DNA of 7,954 nt from Clostridiaceae bacterium (GCA_025361665.1 JANYKF010000055.1:1-7954), one strand, 5' to 3'; numbered from the stretch's first letter, positions 1-6,747 are shown. Numbers and translations are program-made. The notes: generated from the letters alone by a model not told the origin.

Positions 1-1436
1 GCGGCGGTGTCGCCAGACCATGTAATCGTGGCATATCGGTGCTGCCCTGCGTAGGAGGACCGCGTCAGGTTCACGACACGCTTGCGCTCCGTCGTACTCC
101 TTTGCCCTTCGTAGACACCCTGGGCATGTAGCAGCGAATACGCGTTGATTTCCCCCGGATCAAGGAATTTTTTCGACTCTCCCGTATTGATGCGCATCCT
201 CTCTTCCGGCTCGGGCTTTACCGCTCCGCGCCAGTCCGCCTCAAACGGCTCCGAGCAATCGCACCACCAGGCATCGATCCCATGGCTGAAAAGGCCCTCA
301 TTCGCCTGCTTCCAGTAGAGTTCCCGGCCCTCTGGCCTGAACGGATCGTAGTGCGTTTGGTTGCCCAGCATCAGCCCGTGCTCCATGAACTCGCGGTTGT
401 TGTCTCCCCCGGCTGCCATGTTCGGCCAGATTGAGATCATGAGCTTCACATTCATCTCATGGAGTTTTTCCGTCAAGCCGTCCGGGTCCGGAAAGCGCTC
501 CGGGTCCAGCGTCTTCTGCCCCCACAGGTCGCCTTGCCAGGACTTCCAGTCAAGGACCACGGTATCAATCGGGATGCCGCGCATGCGGTACTCCTGCACG
601 ATTGCAAGCAGTTCGTCCCGTGTCTTGTAGCGTTCCTTGCTCTGCATGTATCCGAACGCCCATCTCGGCAGCATCGGAGTGGGACCGGTAAGTGCGCGAT
701 ATCCACGGATGATGTCATCGAAGCCGGGGCCGTACAGGATATAATAATCCAGCTCCTCGACGACGTCACACCACAGATAGGAGCCGAACGCGTCGTCGTG
801 GAACGTCATGAGCGACTGGCAGTCCAGCAGTATGCCGTACCCTTTTGTGGAGAGCATGACCGGCACAACGGACTTCATGTTCTGCTGGTACAGGTATTGG
901 TGCTGCCCCCGGAGGTTCATCATCCCTTCTTCGTGAGAACCGAGGCCATACAGCGCCTCGTCCCCGACCCACTCGAACTCCAGCTTTGCGTGGTACGCTT
1001 TCCGGTCAGTGACGGATCTGGCTCCACGAACGGTAGCCCTGATTCCGTCGATACCGCCGGCAGTCTCAACCTCGGTCATGGAATCATATGCCATCCTGAC
1101 GACGTCGATTTCCTCCAGCGTCCGACCACCGCGTGAGGGCTCCTTTGTGAGCAGGTTTCCCTGCGCATCCCAATATGACATTGAGCCGGTCTGCCGCTCT
1201 ACCCGGACTTGCAGCGACTCCATCGAGAGGATGACCTCCCTCTCCGTTTCCTGCGCATCCCAGGCAACCGGCACCCTGCAGTCCGGCAGCACGATACGGC
1301 TTGGGATTTGAGAAAACGCTGCACGCTGCGTATAGGTCACATGCACGGTGGATAGCGAACACGGCTCCAGACGCAAATGTCCATCTTCGGAACTAAGCAG
1401 CAGATACTCTGGAAAACGCTCGATGGATGTGATCAT
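1..1436 (-). CDS. GH31 family alpha-glycosidase (alpha-xylosidase-like), C-terminus beyond left edge
   Basis: A retaining alpha-glycosidase of family GH31, probably cytoplasmic since no signal peptide is seen. It would hydrolyse terminal alpha-xylosyl or alpha-glucosyl residues; the exact substrate is not readable. The frame is open from an ATG at 1436 to the window edge, giving 478 complete codons. Residues 1-250 are the N-terminal beta-sandwich region, with YGLGSHEEG near 163-171. The TIM barrel begins near 255 (LPRWAFGYMQSKERY). IDTVVLDWKSW (290-300) and DPERFPDPDG (311-320) are GH31 hallmarks. Asp393 in AWWCDCSEP is the expected nucleophile (codon 260-258). Asp476 in TITWSGD is the expected acid/base (codon 11-9). 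The C-terminal beta domains, usually 200-300 residues, lie outside. An in-frame TGA at 1448-1446 rules out an upstream start. GAGG at 1447-1444 is spaced 7 nt from the ATG. The gene is visibly GC-richer than the genes to its right. Confidence is high for the family and low for alpha-xylosidase specificity. Confidence 0.93.
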   Translation of the reverse strand, partial: MITSIERFPEYLLLSSEDGHLRLEPCSLSTVHVTYTQRAAFSQIPSRIVLPDCRVPVAWDAQETEREVILSMESLQVRVERQTGSMSYWDAQGNLLTKEPSRGGRTLEEIDVVRMAYDSMTEVETAGGIDGIRATVRGARSVTDRKAYHAKLEFEWVGDEALYGLGSHEEGMMNLRGQHQYLYQQNMKSVVPVMLSTKGYGILLDCQSLMTFHDDAFGSYLWCDVVEELDYYILYGPGFDDIIRGYRALTGPTPMLPRWAFGYMQSKERYKTRDELLAIVQEYRMRGIPIDTVVLDWKSWQGDLWGQKTLDPERFPDPDGLTEKLHEMNVKLMISIWPNMAAGGDNNREFMEHGLMLGNQTHYDPFRPEGRELYWKQANEGLFSHGIDAWWCDCSEPFEADWRGAVKPEPEERMRINTGESKKFLDPGEINAYSLLHAQGVYEGQRSTTERKRVVNLTRSSYAGQHRYATITWSGDTA

Positions 1437-1443
1437 ATTCCTA

Positions 1444-1447
1444 CCTC
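1444..1447 (-). promoter_or_regulatory. Ribosome binding site of the GH31 gene
   Basis: GAGG lies 7 nt upstream of the ATG at 1436. It shows that the GH31 gene has its own translation start and is not a fusion to the GH95 stub just upstream. The same bases include the TGA that closes the GH31 frame upstream. Confidence 0.7.
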
Positions 1448-1467
1448 ACTTGCTCATATGGTTCCTG

Positions 1468-1587
1468 TCAACGCTCAAAGGCAGTGTGACCATAGGCCAT
1501 CGCACCGAGCCTGCCATTGCCCAGCGGCATCGCATCATGCCAGGAGTCTGCAGGGGTATTGTAACGTAAGTGAAAAGGATGCTCCAT
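1468..1587 (-). pseudogene. N-terminal stub of a GH95 alpha-L-fucosidase
   Basis: A 39-codon frame with an intact ATG (1587-1585) and a strong ribosome binding site (GAGGTG, 1598-1593, 5 nt spacing). It encodes LRYNTPADSWHDAMPLGNGR followed by LGAMAYGHTAFER, then TGA at 1470-1468. The PA-x-x-W-x-x-A-x-PLGNGRLGAM pattern is the N-terminal signature of GH95 (alpha-1,2-L-fucosidase and relatives, normally about 700-800 residues). In full proteins it is followed by an I-x-LNED-x-LW motif, which is absent here in all three frames, and the GH31 gene starts 31 nt after the stop. The rest of the enzyme, including the whole catalytic domain, is therefore missing. The simplest reading is a deletion that removed nearly all of a GH95 gene. 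The alternative is a join made by assembly. The peptide cannot be an active enzyme. Recognition rests on recalled family sequence and was not searched. Confidence 0.8.
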
Positions 1588-1592
1588 GGACG

Positions 1593-1598
1593 CACCTC
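1593..1598 (-). promoter_or_regulatory. Ribosome binding site retained by the GH95 stub
   Basis: GAGGTG sits 5 nt before the stub's ATG at 1587. It matches the anti-Shine-Dalgarno sequence well, so the stub is probably still translated if transcribed. Its survival suggests the deletion is recent, or that the initiation region still matters for the GH31 gene downstream. Confidence 0.6.
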
Positions 1599-1613
1599 AA
1601 TATTTTGCCTTAT

Positions 1614-1694
1614 TCATGCATGGATCTTCAATGAAAACACGACTCTCCACCAGGCATTTTTCTCATTTGCATTTTCAATAATGTGTCCTCTCAT
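1614..1694 (-). pseudogene. Ghost of a GH29 fucosidase N-terminus (start codon ATG to ATT)
   Basis: Starting at an ATT (1679-1677), the frame reads IENANEKNAWWR and then VVFSLKIHA before TGA at 1616-1614. The two GH29 paralogues nearby begin MEANGNMAWWRES and, slightly internally, AENNEKKTWWSES, so the first 12 residues look like a third such N-terminus with its initiator Met changed to Ile. AGAGGA (1691-1686) is placed exactly 6 nt before that ATT, where a functional gene would have its ribosome binding site. After the Trp-Trp-Arg the family's SRFGMFIHWG segment is missing. The FSLK that follows may align with the family's YSLKA, implying a short internal deletion, but this part is weak. An ATG at 1694 also opens this frame, though it overlaps the ribosome binding site and has none of its own. 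Short length makes chance resemblance possible. Confidence 0.5.
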
Positions 1695-1711
1695 AGCCAA
1701 TCCAGTATTGT

Positions 1712-3130
1712 TTAGTATACGCCGATATGGGAAATCGTCGGATACCACCTTGACTGCTCAATTTTCAGCCGAATTGCCCCTGATCTCTTCGTATCGAAAA
1801 GGCAGATTTTCTTGTATCCCACGACAGTCCCGTGGTAGAATGGCCTCCAACATCCGGCTTCCTCGTATTCCAGCGTAAACAGCTCGATCCTTTGGCCGGA
1901 TGACGCGATGTGCTCCTGGAGGACGACCCTGTCAAACGACCGGACGGAACCAAACCGTATGATGATCTCGGCCGCTTCCGTCCCATCCTTTGGCCTCCAG
2001 AAGGTATACTTGCCCTGGTTAAGCAGGTTCCCCGGGGAGTGAGTTTCATCCAGCGATTCGGAAGCGAAAGCTTCAGCATCCCGAGCAAGGTCTTCCTTGA
2101 ATGCGGCGTGAAAGTGTTCCCCGATCTCCCGAAGCCTTGCCACATCGTTCTCGTGAAAAAGCCCGCGCCTATCCGGTGGAATGTTCAGCAGGAACGTCGC
2201 GTTGCCGCCCACGGAGGAATAGTAGATGTGCAGCAACTCGTCGAGTGGCCTGACGCAGTTGTCTTCCTGCGCGTGATAGAACCAGCCTGGACGGATGGAC
2301 GTGTTGACCTCGGCTGGATACCAGGCAAGCTTTCCGGCATTCCGGATTGCCTCGCGGCTCCCCAGGTCCTCGTCAGAGCTGGTCATGCGCCTGGAAAACT
2401 CCCCGTCATCGACCTTTTGCGACTTTTCCTGTATCTTTTCCATATCCAGCAACGTTTCAGGTACGACGCTCCACTCACTTGTCCGGCAGTGCCCGGCCTC
2501 GTTGCCGCACCAGCGTGCGTCCGGCCCGCAAACACTGATGCATGCGTCCGGCTGCAACTCGCGTATTGTCTCATAATAGGCATCCCAGTCGTACACCTGA
2601 CGCTTGCCGTTGGGGCCTTCGCCGCACGCCCCGTCGAACCAGACGCTGAAGATCGGCCCATAATCAGTCAAAAGTTCTTTGAGCTGTCCGATGAAGTAGC
2701 GGTTGTACGCGGGAGAGTCTCCGTAGGTATTCTCGTGCCTGTCCCAGGGAGAAAGGTAGACGCCGAACTGAATCCCGCCCTCCCGGCAGGCATCGGATAC
2801 CTCGCGCACGACGTCTCCTCGCCCATCCTTCCAGGGACTTCTCTTCACCGAATGGTCAGTAAGTTTACTCGGCCACAGGCAGAATCCATCGTGGTGTTTG
2901 CAGGTCAGGATTAGGCCCCGCATTCCGGCAAGCTTGCAGGCCTCCACCCACTGTCGGGCATCCAGCTCCGTGGGGTTGAATATGCCTGGGTCTTCGTTGC
3001 CCAGGCCCCACTCCAGATTCGTAAACGTATTCGGGCTGAAATGGACGAACGCATAGAACTCCGTTTTCTGCCAGGCCAGCTGCCGGCTGGAAGGTCTGAC
3101 CTGCGCCGCTTCCAAAATATACTTCTCCAT
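1712..3130 (-). CDS. GH29 alpha-L-fucosidase, GH29-B-like branch, with C-terminal beta-sandwich
   Basis: A predicted intracellular retaining alpha-L-fucosidase that would remove alpha-linked L-fucose from oligosaccharides; GH29-B enzymes usually prefer alpha-1,3/1,4 links. The protein is 472 residues with no signal peptide. VRPSSRQLAWQKTEFYAFVH (11-30) and FSPNTFTNLEWG (31-42) open the barrel. TCKHHDGFCLWPS (76-88) is the conserved His-His-Asp-Gly strand. Asp166 in SVWFDGACGEG is the expected nucleophile. Glu211 (GNEAG) and Glu219 (SEW) are acid/base candidates that sequence alone cannot separate. PAEVNTSIRPGWFYH (272-286) is typical of this branch. Residues from about 355 to 472 (YTFWRPKDG through WYPTISHIGVY) resemble an F5/8-type discoidin sandwich, perhaps for sugar binding. 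I chose the ATG at 3130 because AGGA lies 6 nt upstream and homologues start here. An in-frame ATG at 3184 would add 18 Arg/Lys-rich residues of no recognisable domain. It is only distantly like the other two fucosidases in this window. Confidence 0.93.
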   Translation of the reverse strand: MEKYILEAAQVRPSSRQLAWQKTEFYAFVHFSPNTFTNLEWGLGNEDPGIFNPTELDARQWVEACKLAGMRGLILTCKHHDGFCLWPSKLTDHSVKRSPWKDGRGDVVREVSDACREGGIQFGVYLSPWDRHENTYGDSPAYNRYFIGQLKELLTDYGPIFSVWFDGACGEGPNGKRQVYDWDAYYETIRELQPDACISVCGPDARWCGNEAGHCRTSEWSVVPETLLDMEKIQEKSQKVDDGEFSRRMTSSDEDLGSREAIRNAGKLAWYPAEVNTSIRPGWFYHAQEDNCVRPLDELLHIYYSSVGGNATFLLNIPPDRRGLFHENDVARLREIGEHFHAAFKEDLARDAEAFASESLDETHSPGNLLNQGKYTFWRPKDGTEAAEIIIRFGSVRSFDRVVLQEHIASSGQRIELFTLEYEEAGCWRPFYHGTVVGYKKICLFDTKRSGAIRLKIEQSRWYPTISHIGVY

Positions 3131-3136
3131 GCTTGT

Positions 3137-3140
3137 TCCT
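3137..3140 (-). promoter_or_regulatory. Ribosome binding site deciding the start of the third fucosidase
   Basis: AGGA is spaced 6 nt from the ATG at 3130. The competing ATG at 3184 has no comparable motif. However, its ATGA overlaps the TGA of the small frame at 3258-3181, so coupled initiation there cannot be fully excluded. Confidence 0.6.
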
Positions 3141-3180
3141 GCTTTCAGCATATTCATCTTCCACAATCGCCTGGTTGTAG

Positions 3181-3258
3181 TCATGATGGCCAGGCCTTGT
3201 CATGGACATATGGTGATGTAAACCAGGCAAAGCCTGATCTCCAATCGCTTATTCCCAT
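3181..3258 (-). CDS. Small RBS-led reading frame of unknown nature, possible gene remnant
   Basis: A 25-residue frame (MGISDWRSGFAWFTSPYVHD, then KAWPS) in the 159-nt gap between the second and third fucosidases. Its ATG at 3258 is preceded by AAAGGA (3270-3265) with 6 nt spacing, as good as any real gene here. Its TGA overlaps an ATG at 3184 (ATGA arrangement). I do not recognise the peptide. The next bases read DYNQAIVEDEYAESRNK in another frame, which looks protein-like, so this may be the two ends of a lost gene joined out of frame. It may instead be a leader peptide or chance. It is not hydrophobic enough to be a membrane peptide. Confidence 0.3.
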   Translation of the reverse strand: MGISDWRSGFAWFTSPYVHDKAWPS

Positions 3259-3289
3259 TTGCTTTCCTTTTTTCCAATCCGGTCCGGCC

Positions 3290-4996
3290 TTATTGCTTTG
3301 ACGGCTCCAGTTTCACCATCGACATGGTGAACCCCTGCCCGTTGGTACGAACCAGATAGGAAGCCTTGATCGAAATATGGTACTGCCCTGCTTCATCTAT
3401 GCGGAGTTTGCCGGCTTGGAATGTCCGTTTCTGAAACCTTTCGGTGGGGATGCCCGCATCAGAAATCCCGGCGGTATTGATTTGACTGCCGAATGCAACA
3501 GCAACCTGGTGTCCAAAGTCCCACAGCGCTTTGGGACCGGTGCTGGCCGAAACCGTGACGTCGAACAACCCGGGCCGCTCACAAAGAAATTCCCAGCTGA
3601 ACCAATCGTCGGTGGAGAACCATCTTTGCACGATGCCGGTGATATTGATTTCTGCTTGCGTCTGAGCGCCGCTGGAGTGCATCGTGGAAAGGCATGCCGG
3701 AAGCTGAATGGTCCCGGTATCATCCTCTATGATCCTTGTTTCCAATTCCATGGGTGTTTCAAATTGCACTTTGATTACACTCACGCAGGGATCCGGTGCA
3801 TTGCCGGGCAGATGGACGGTAAGCCTGTCATACCCCAATGACCCGCAGGGTTCCTGAGACCAGGTGGCGGCTCTTCCGGGATCGGCGAGCAGCTTGACAG
3901 CTGTTACCTTGCTCTTGAATCCTGTCAGCGAAATATCCCCGCTCCATTGATAAACATGCAGGTACAGCGTGTCATCCTTGGCCGTGATTTTGCCCCAGGA
4001 CGGCTTCGCGGGGAAGGGTGAAGCCTTGGTGCCGTGGATGGCTTCGCCGTTCACCTTCATCCAGTCACCGATTCCTTTGAGCCTTTCCTGCGCCTCCGGG
4101 GGGATGACGCCTGTCGGGTCGGGCCCTACGTTCAGCAGATAGTTGCCGCCAAGACTTACGATATCGACGAGTTGGCGGAGCAGTTCATTTACCTCGCGGT
4201 ACTTATTGTCGGGCATGTTGTTGTAGCCCCAGGCATGGCAGATCGTCATCGGCGTTTCAAAGTCGACGCCCGCGTTGAATTGCGGTACCTCATCGTCGCC
4301 CAGGCTGTAATAATCCGGCTGGACGAATCTCCCGACCCTGCTGTTGACCAGGCAATCCGGCTGCGTGCTTTTGACGACGTCGATCAGTTCCTGCGCCTGG
4401 TCCGGCCGAATCAGGCTGGGTGTGTCAAACCAGATGATGCCGATCGGGCCGTATTGTGTCAGCAATTCTTTGAGCTGCGGCTTGTCGAATTCATCGATAT
4501 AAACCTGCAGGTTCTTCTTGGCTTCGTCGGGATAATCCCAGAAATTGCCATAGTTACCATACATGAAAGGGGTTCTCATTTCCAGGCTCGGTGCGTACGG
4601 GTGCCGCCATTCGCGCACATGGGAATAGTAGAAGCAAAGGCGTACGCCGTGCTTTTCGCAGGCTTTGGCTAGCCCGGTCATCACGTCTTTGCCGTATGGC
4701 GTGGCGTCCACGATGTTATAACGGTCAACTTCCGTCTTGAACATCGAAAAACCGTCATGGTGCTTGGCGGTAATGACGATATATTTCATCCCCGTGTCTT
4801 TCGCCAGCCTCACCCATTCATCAGGGTCATACCACACGGGGTTGAATTGTCCGGCCAGCTCCTCGTATTCCTTCACCGGAATGCGTTCGCTGTACATAGC
4901 CCATTCACCCCTGGCTTTCAGGCTGTAGATGCCCCAGTGGATAAACATTCCAAATCTGCTTTCCCTCCACCAGGCCATATTTCCGTTTGCTTCCAT
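3290..4996 (-). CDS. GH29 alpha-L-fucosidase, tandem paralogue 2
   Basis: A predicted cytoplasmic retaining alpha-L-fucosidase of 568 residues; no signal peptide. The barrel starts at WWRESRFGMFIHWGIYSLKA (9-28). TAKHHDGFSMF (76-86) and the GNYGNFWDY segment (147-155) follow. Asp191 in GIIWFDTPS is the expected nucleophile. ETPMTICHAWGYNN (247-260) is a conserved GH29 stretch in which Glu247 is a possible acid/base, though this residue is poorly conserved across the family. LGGNYLLNVGPDPTGVIPPE (282-301) closes the barrel. About 331-420 is the usual GH29 C-terminal sandwich. Residues about 421-568 form an additional module that I cannot name, beta-sandwich-like by pattern. The gene starts 19 nt after the upstream paralogue's stop and has only a weak G-rich ribosome binding site (GGGG about 9 nt upstream), so it is probably translated by coupling. 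About four in five residues match the upstream copy, showing an old tandem duplication. Confidence 0.95.
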   Translation of the reverse strand: MEANGNMAWWRESRFGMFIHWGIYSLKARGEWAMYSERIPVKEYEELAGQFNPVWYDPDEWVRLAKDTGMKYIVITAKHHDGFSMFKTEVDRYNIVDATPYGKDVMTGLAKACEKHGVRLCFYYSHVREWRHPYAPSLEMRTPFMYGNYGNFWDYPDEAKKNLQVYIDEFDKPQLKELLTQYGPIGIIWFDTPSLIRPDQAQELIDVVKSTQPDCLVNSRVGRFVQPDYYSLGDDEVPQFNAGVDFETPMTICHAWGYNNMPDNKYREVNELLRQLVDIVSLGGNYLLNVGPDPTGVIPPEAQERLKGIGDWMKVNGEAIHGTKASPFPAKPSWGKITAKDDTLYLHVYQWSGDISLTGFKSKVTAVKLLADPGRAATWSQEPCGSLGYDRLTVHLPGNAPDPCVSVIKVQFETPMELETRIIEDDTGTIQLPACLSTMHSSGAQTQAEINITGIVQRWFSTDDWFSWEFLCERPGLFDVTVSASTGPKALWDFGHQVAVAFGSQINTAGISDAGIPTERFQKRTFQAGKLRIDEAGQYHISIKASYLVRTNGQGFTMSMVKLEPSKQ

Positions 4997-5015
4997 ACCC
5001 GATACCCCGTTTCAT

Positions 5016-6740
5016 TTATGTCCTGGAAGGCTGCAGTTTCACCATTGACATCGTGAACCCCTGCCCATTGGTTTTTGACAGGCTGGATGCCTTGACGGCA
5101 ATGTGGTGCGTCCCCGGTTGACCGATGCGGATTTTGCCGGCCTGGTATGAACGCTTTTGATACCCGGCAGTTGGTGTTCCATCATCCATGACTGTAAATT
5201 GGTTCTCTTGGCCGTTGTATTGCACTGAAAGCTCATGACCGAAATCCCATACGCCATTGAAGTTGGAGGTAGCCGTGACCGTCACGTCGAATTCACCGGG
5301 GTGCTCGCAAAGGAATTCCCAACCGAACCAGTCATCGGCGGAGAACCATCTTTGAACGATGCCGGTGATGTTGAATTCCGCTTTCGGCTTATCACCACTG
5401 GAGTGCATTGTGGAAAGGCATGCCGAGAGTTGAATGGCTCCGGAATCATCCTCTATGATTCTAGTTTCCACTTGCATCGGTGCTTCGAATTCCACCTTTA
5501 TGACGCTCACGTCGGGATCCGGTGCATCGCCTGGCACATGTACGGTAAGCCTGTCATATCCCAATGACCCGCAGGGTTTCTGGGACCAGGCAATCTTCCT
5601 GCCGGAGTCGGCGAGAAGCGTGACACCCTTTACTTTGCTCTTTATGCCGGTCAAAGTAATGATCTCGTTCCATTGATAAACATGCAGGTACAGCGTTTCA
5701 TCCTTGGCTGTGATTTTGCCCCAGGACGGCTTTGCAGGGAAAGGCGAAGCCTTCGTGCCGTGGATGGCTTCGCCGTTCACTTGCATCCAATCGCCGATTC
5801 CTTTGAGTCTTTCCTGAGCCTCAGGGGGGATCACGCCTGTCGGGTCAGGTCCCACGTTCAGCAGATAGTTGCCGCCAAGACTTACGATATCGACGAGTTG
5901 GTGCAGCAGTTCCTTCACGTCGCGGTACTTGTTGTTCGGCATATTGTTGTAACCCCAGGCGTGGCAAATTGTCATCGGCGTTTCAAAATCAACGCCATTG
6001 TTATACTCAGGCACCTGATCATCGCCCAGGCTGAAATAGTCCGTATCGACAAAATCCCCCACCCGGCTGTTGACCAGGCATTCCGGTTGCATGCTCCTGA
6101 CCAGGTCAATCATTTCCTGCGCCTGGTCAGGCCTTATCAATGATGGTGTATCGAACCAGATGACGCCAATCGGACCGTATTGCGTCAACAATTCCTTGAT
6201 CTGCGGCTTGTCAAACTCATCCAGATAGACCTGCAGATTCTTCTTGGTCTCATCAGGGTAGTCCCAAAAATTTCCATAATTCCCATATATGAATGGGTTC
6301 TTCATTTCCAGGCTCTGTGCATGCGGGTGGCGCCATTCGCGTACATGGGAATAGTAGAAGCAAAGGCGGATGCCATTCTTTTCGCAGGCTTTGGCGAGTT
6401 CCGCCATTACGTCCTTGCCGTATGGCGTGCCGTCTACGATGTTATAGCGGTCAACGTCCGTTTTGAACATGGAAAAACCATCATGATGCTTGGCGGTGAT
6501 GATGATATACTTCATGCCAGCATTTTTTGCAAGCAGGACCCATGCTTCAGCATCAAAAAAAACAGGATTGAACTCGCCTGCAAGCTTCTCGTATTCCTTC
6601 ACCGGAATGCGATCCTGGTACATGACCCATTCGCCTTTGGCTTTCAGGCTATAGATACCCCAGTGGATAAACATGCCGAACCTGCTTTCGCTCCACCAGG
6701 TTTTCTTTTCGTTGTTTTCTGCCATTTTGTTGTTATCCAT
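5016..6740 (-). CDS. GH29 alpha-L-fucosidase, tandem paralogue 1
   Basis: A predicted cytoplasmic retaining alpha-L-fucosidase of 574 residues, first enzyme gene after the transporter terminator. The barrel starts at WWSESRFGMFIHWGIYSLKA (15-34). TAKHHDGFSMF (82-92) is the conserved His-His-Asp-Gly strand. Asp197 in GVIWFDTPS is the expected nucleophile. ETPMTICHAWGYNN follows about 55 residues later and LGGNYLLNVGPDPTGVIPPE closes the barrel. The usual GH29 C-terminal sandwich is followed by an extra module of about 150 residues shared with paralogue 2. I chose the ATG at 6740 because AAAGGAGGA (6756-6748) is spaced 8 nt from it. Upstream in-frame ATGs at 6842, 6818 and 6761 have no comparable site, and the one at 6842 lies inside the terminator hairpin. 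The N-terminus is polar (MDNNKMAENNEKK), not a signal peptide. Linkage preference cannot be read. Confidence 0.95.
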   Translation of the reverse strand: MDNNKMAENNEKKTWWSESRFGMFIHWGIYSLKAKGEWVMYQDRIPVKEYEKLAGEFNPVFFDAEAWVLLAKNAGMKYIIITAKHHDGFSMFKTDVDRYNIVDGTPYGKDVMAELAKACEKNGIRLCFYYSHVREWRHPHAQSLEMKNPFIYGNYGNFWDYPDETKKNLQVYLDEFDKPQIKELLTQYGPIGVIWFDTPSLIRPDQAQEMIDLVRSMQPECLVNSRVGDFVDTDYFSLGDDQVPEYNNGVDFETPMTICHAWGYNNMPNNKYRDVKELLHQLVDIVSLGGNYLLNVGPDPTGVIPPEAQERLKGIGDWMQVNGEAIHGTKASPFPAKPSWGKITAKDETLYLHVYQWNEIITLTGIKSKVKGVTLLADSGRKIAWSQKPCGSLGYDRLTVHVPGDAPDPDVSVIKVEFEAPMQVETRIIEDDSGAIQLSACLSTMHSSGDKPKAEFNITGIVQRWFSADDWFGWEFLCEHPGEFDVTVTATSNFNGVWDFGHELSVQYNGQENQFTVMDDGTPTAGYQKRSYQAGKIRIGQPGTHHIAVKASSLSKTNGQGFTMSMVKLQPSRT

Positions 6741-6747
6741 GACAAAG

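Noticed and set aside
459..1136. A 225-codon plus-strand frame at the left end
   Set aside because: The minus strand here encodes clear GH31 barrel sequence with both catalytic motifs, so the plus-strand frame is a shadow.
1468..1473. TTGACA on the minus strand, a perfect -35 word just before the GH31 gene
   Set aside because: No acceptable -10 word lies 16-18 nt downstream, and it overlaps the stop of the GH95 stub, so chance is the better explanation.
1910..2914. A 334-codon open frame on the plus strand
   Set aside because: It lies opposite the third fucosidase, has no ribosome binding site or recognisable domain, and is explained by the codon bias of the real minus-strand gene.
3131..3184. 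An 18-residue N-terminal extension of the third fucosidase starting at the ATG at 3184
   Set aside because: There is no good ribosome binding site, the added residues match no part of the family, and the ATG at 3130 has a well-placed AGGA.
3224..3236. Short inverted repeat CAGGC-AAA-GCCTG in the gap before the third fucosidase, considered as a terminator
   Set aside because: The stem is only 5 bp with a 3-nt loop and has no U-run after it. It lies inside the small RBS-led frame.
4034..4672. A 212-codon plus-strand frame, with a similar one at 6180-6821
   Set aside because: Both are antisense to the paralogous fucosidases. Their mutual similarity is only a reflection of the duplication on the other strand.
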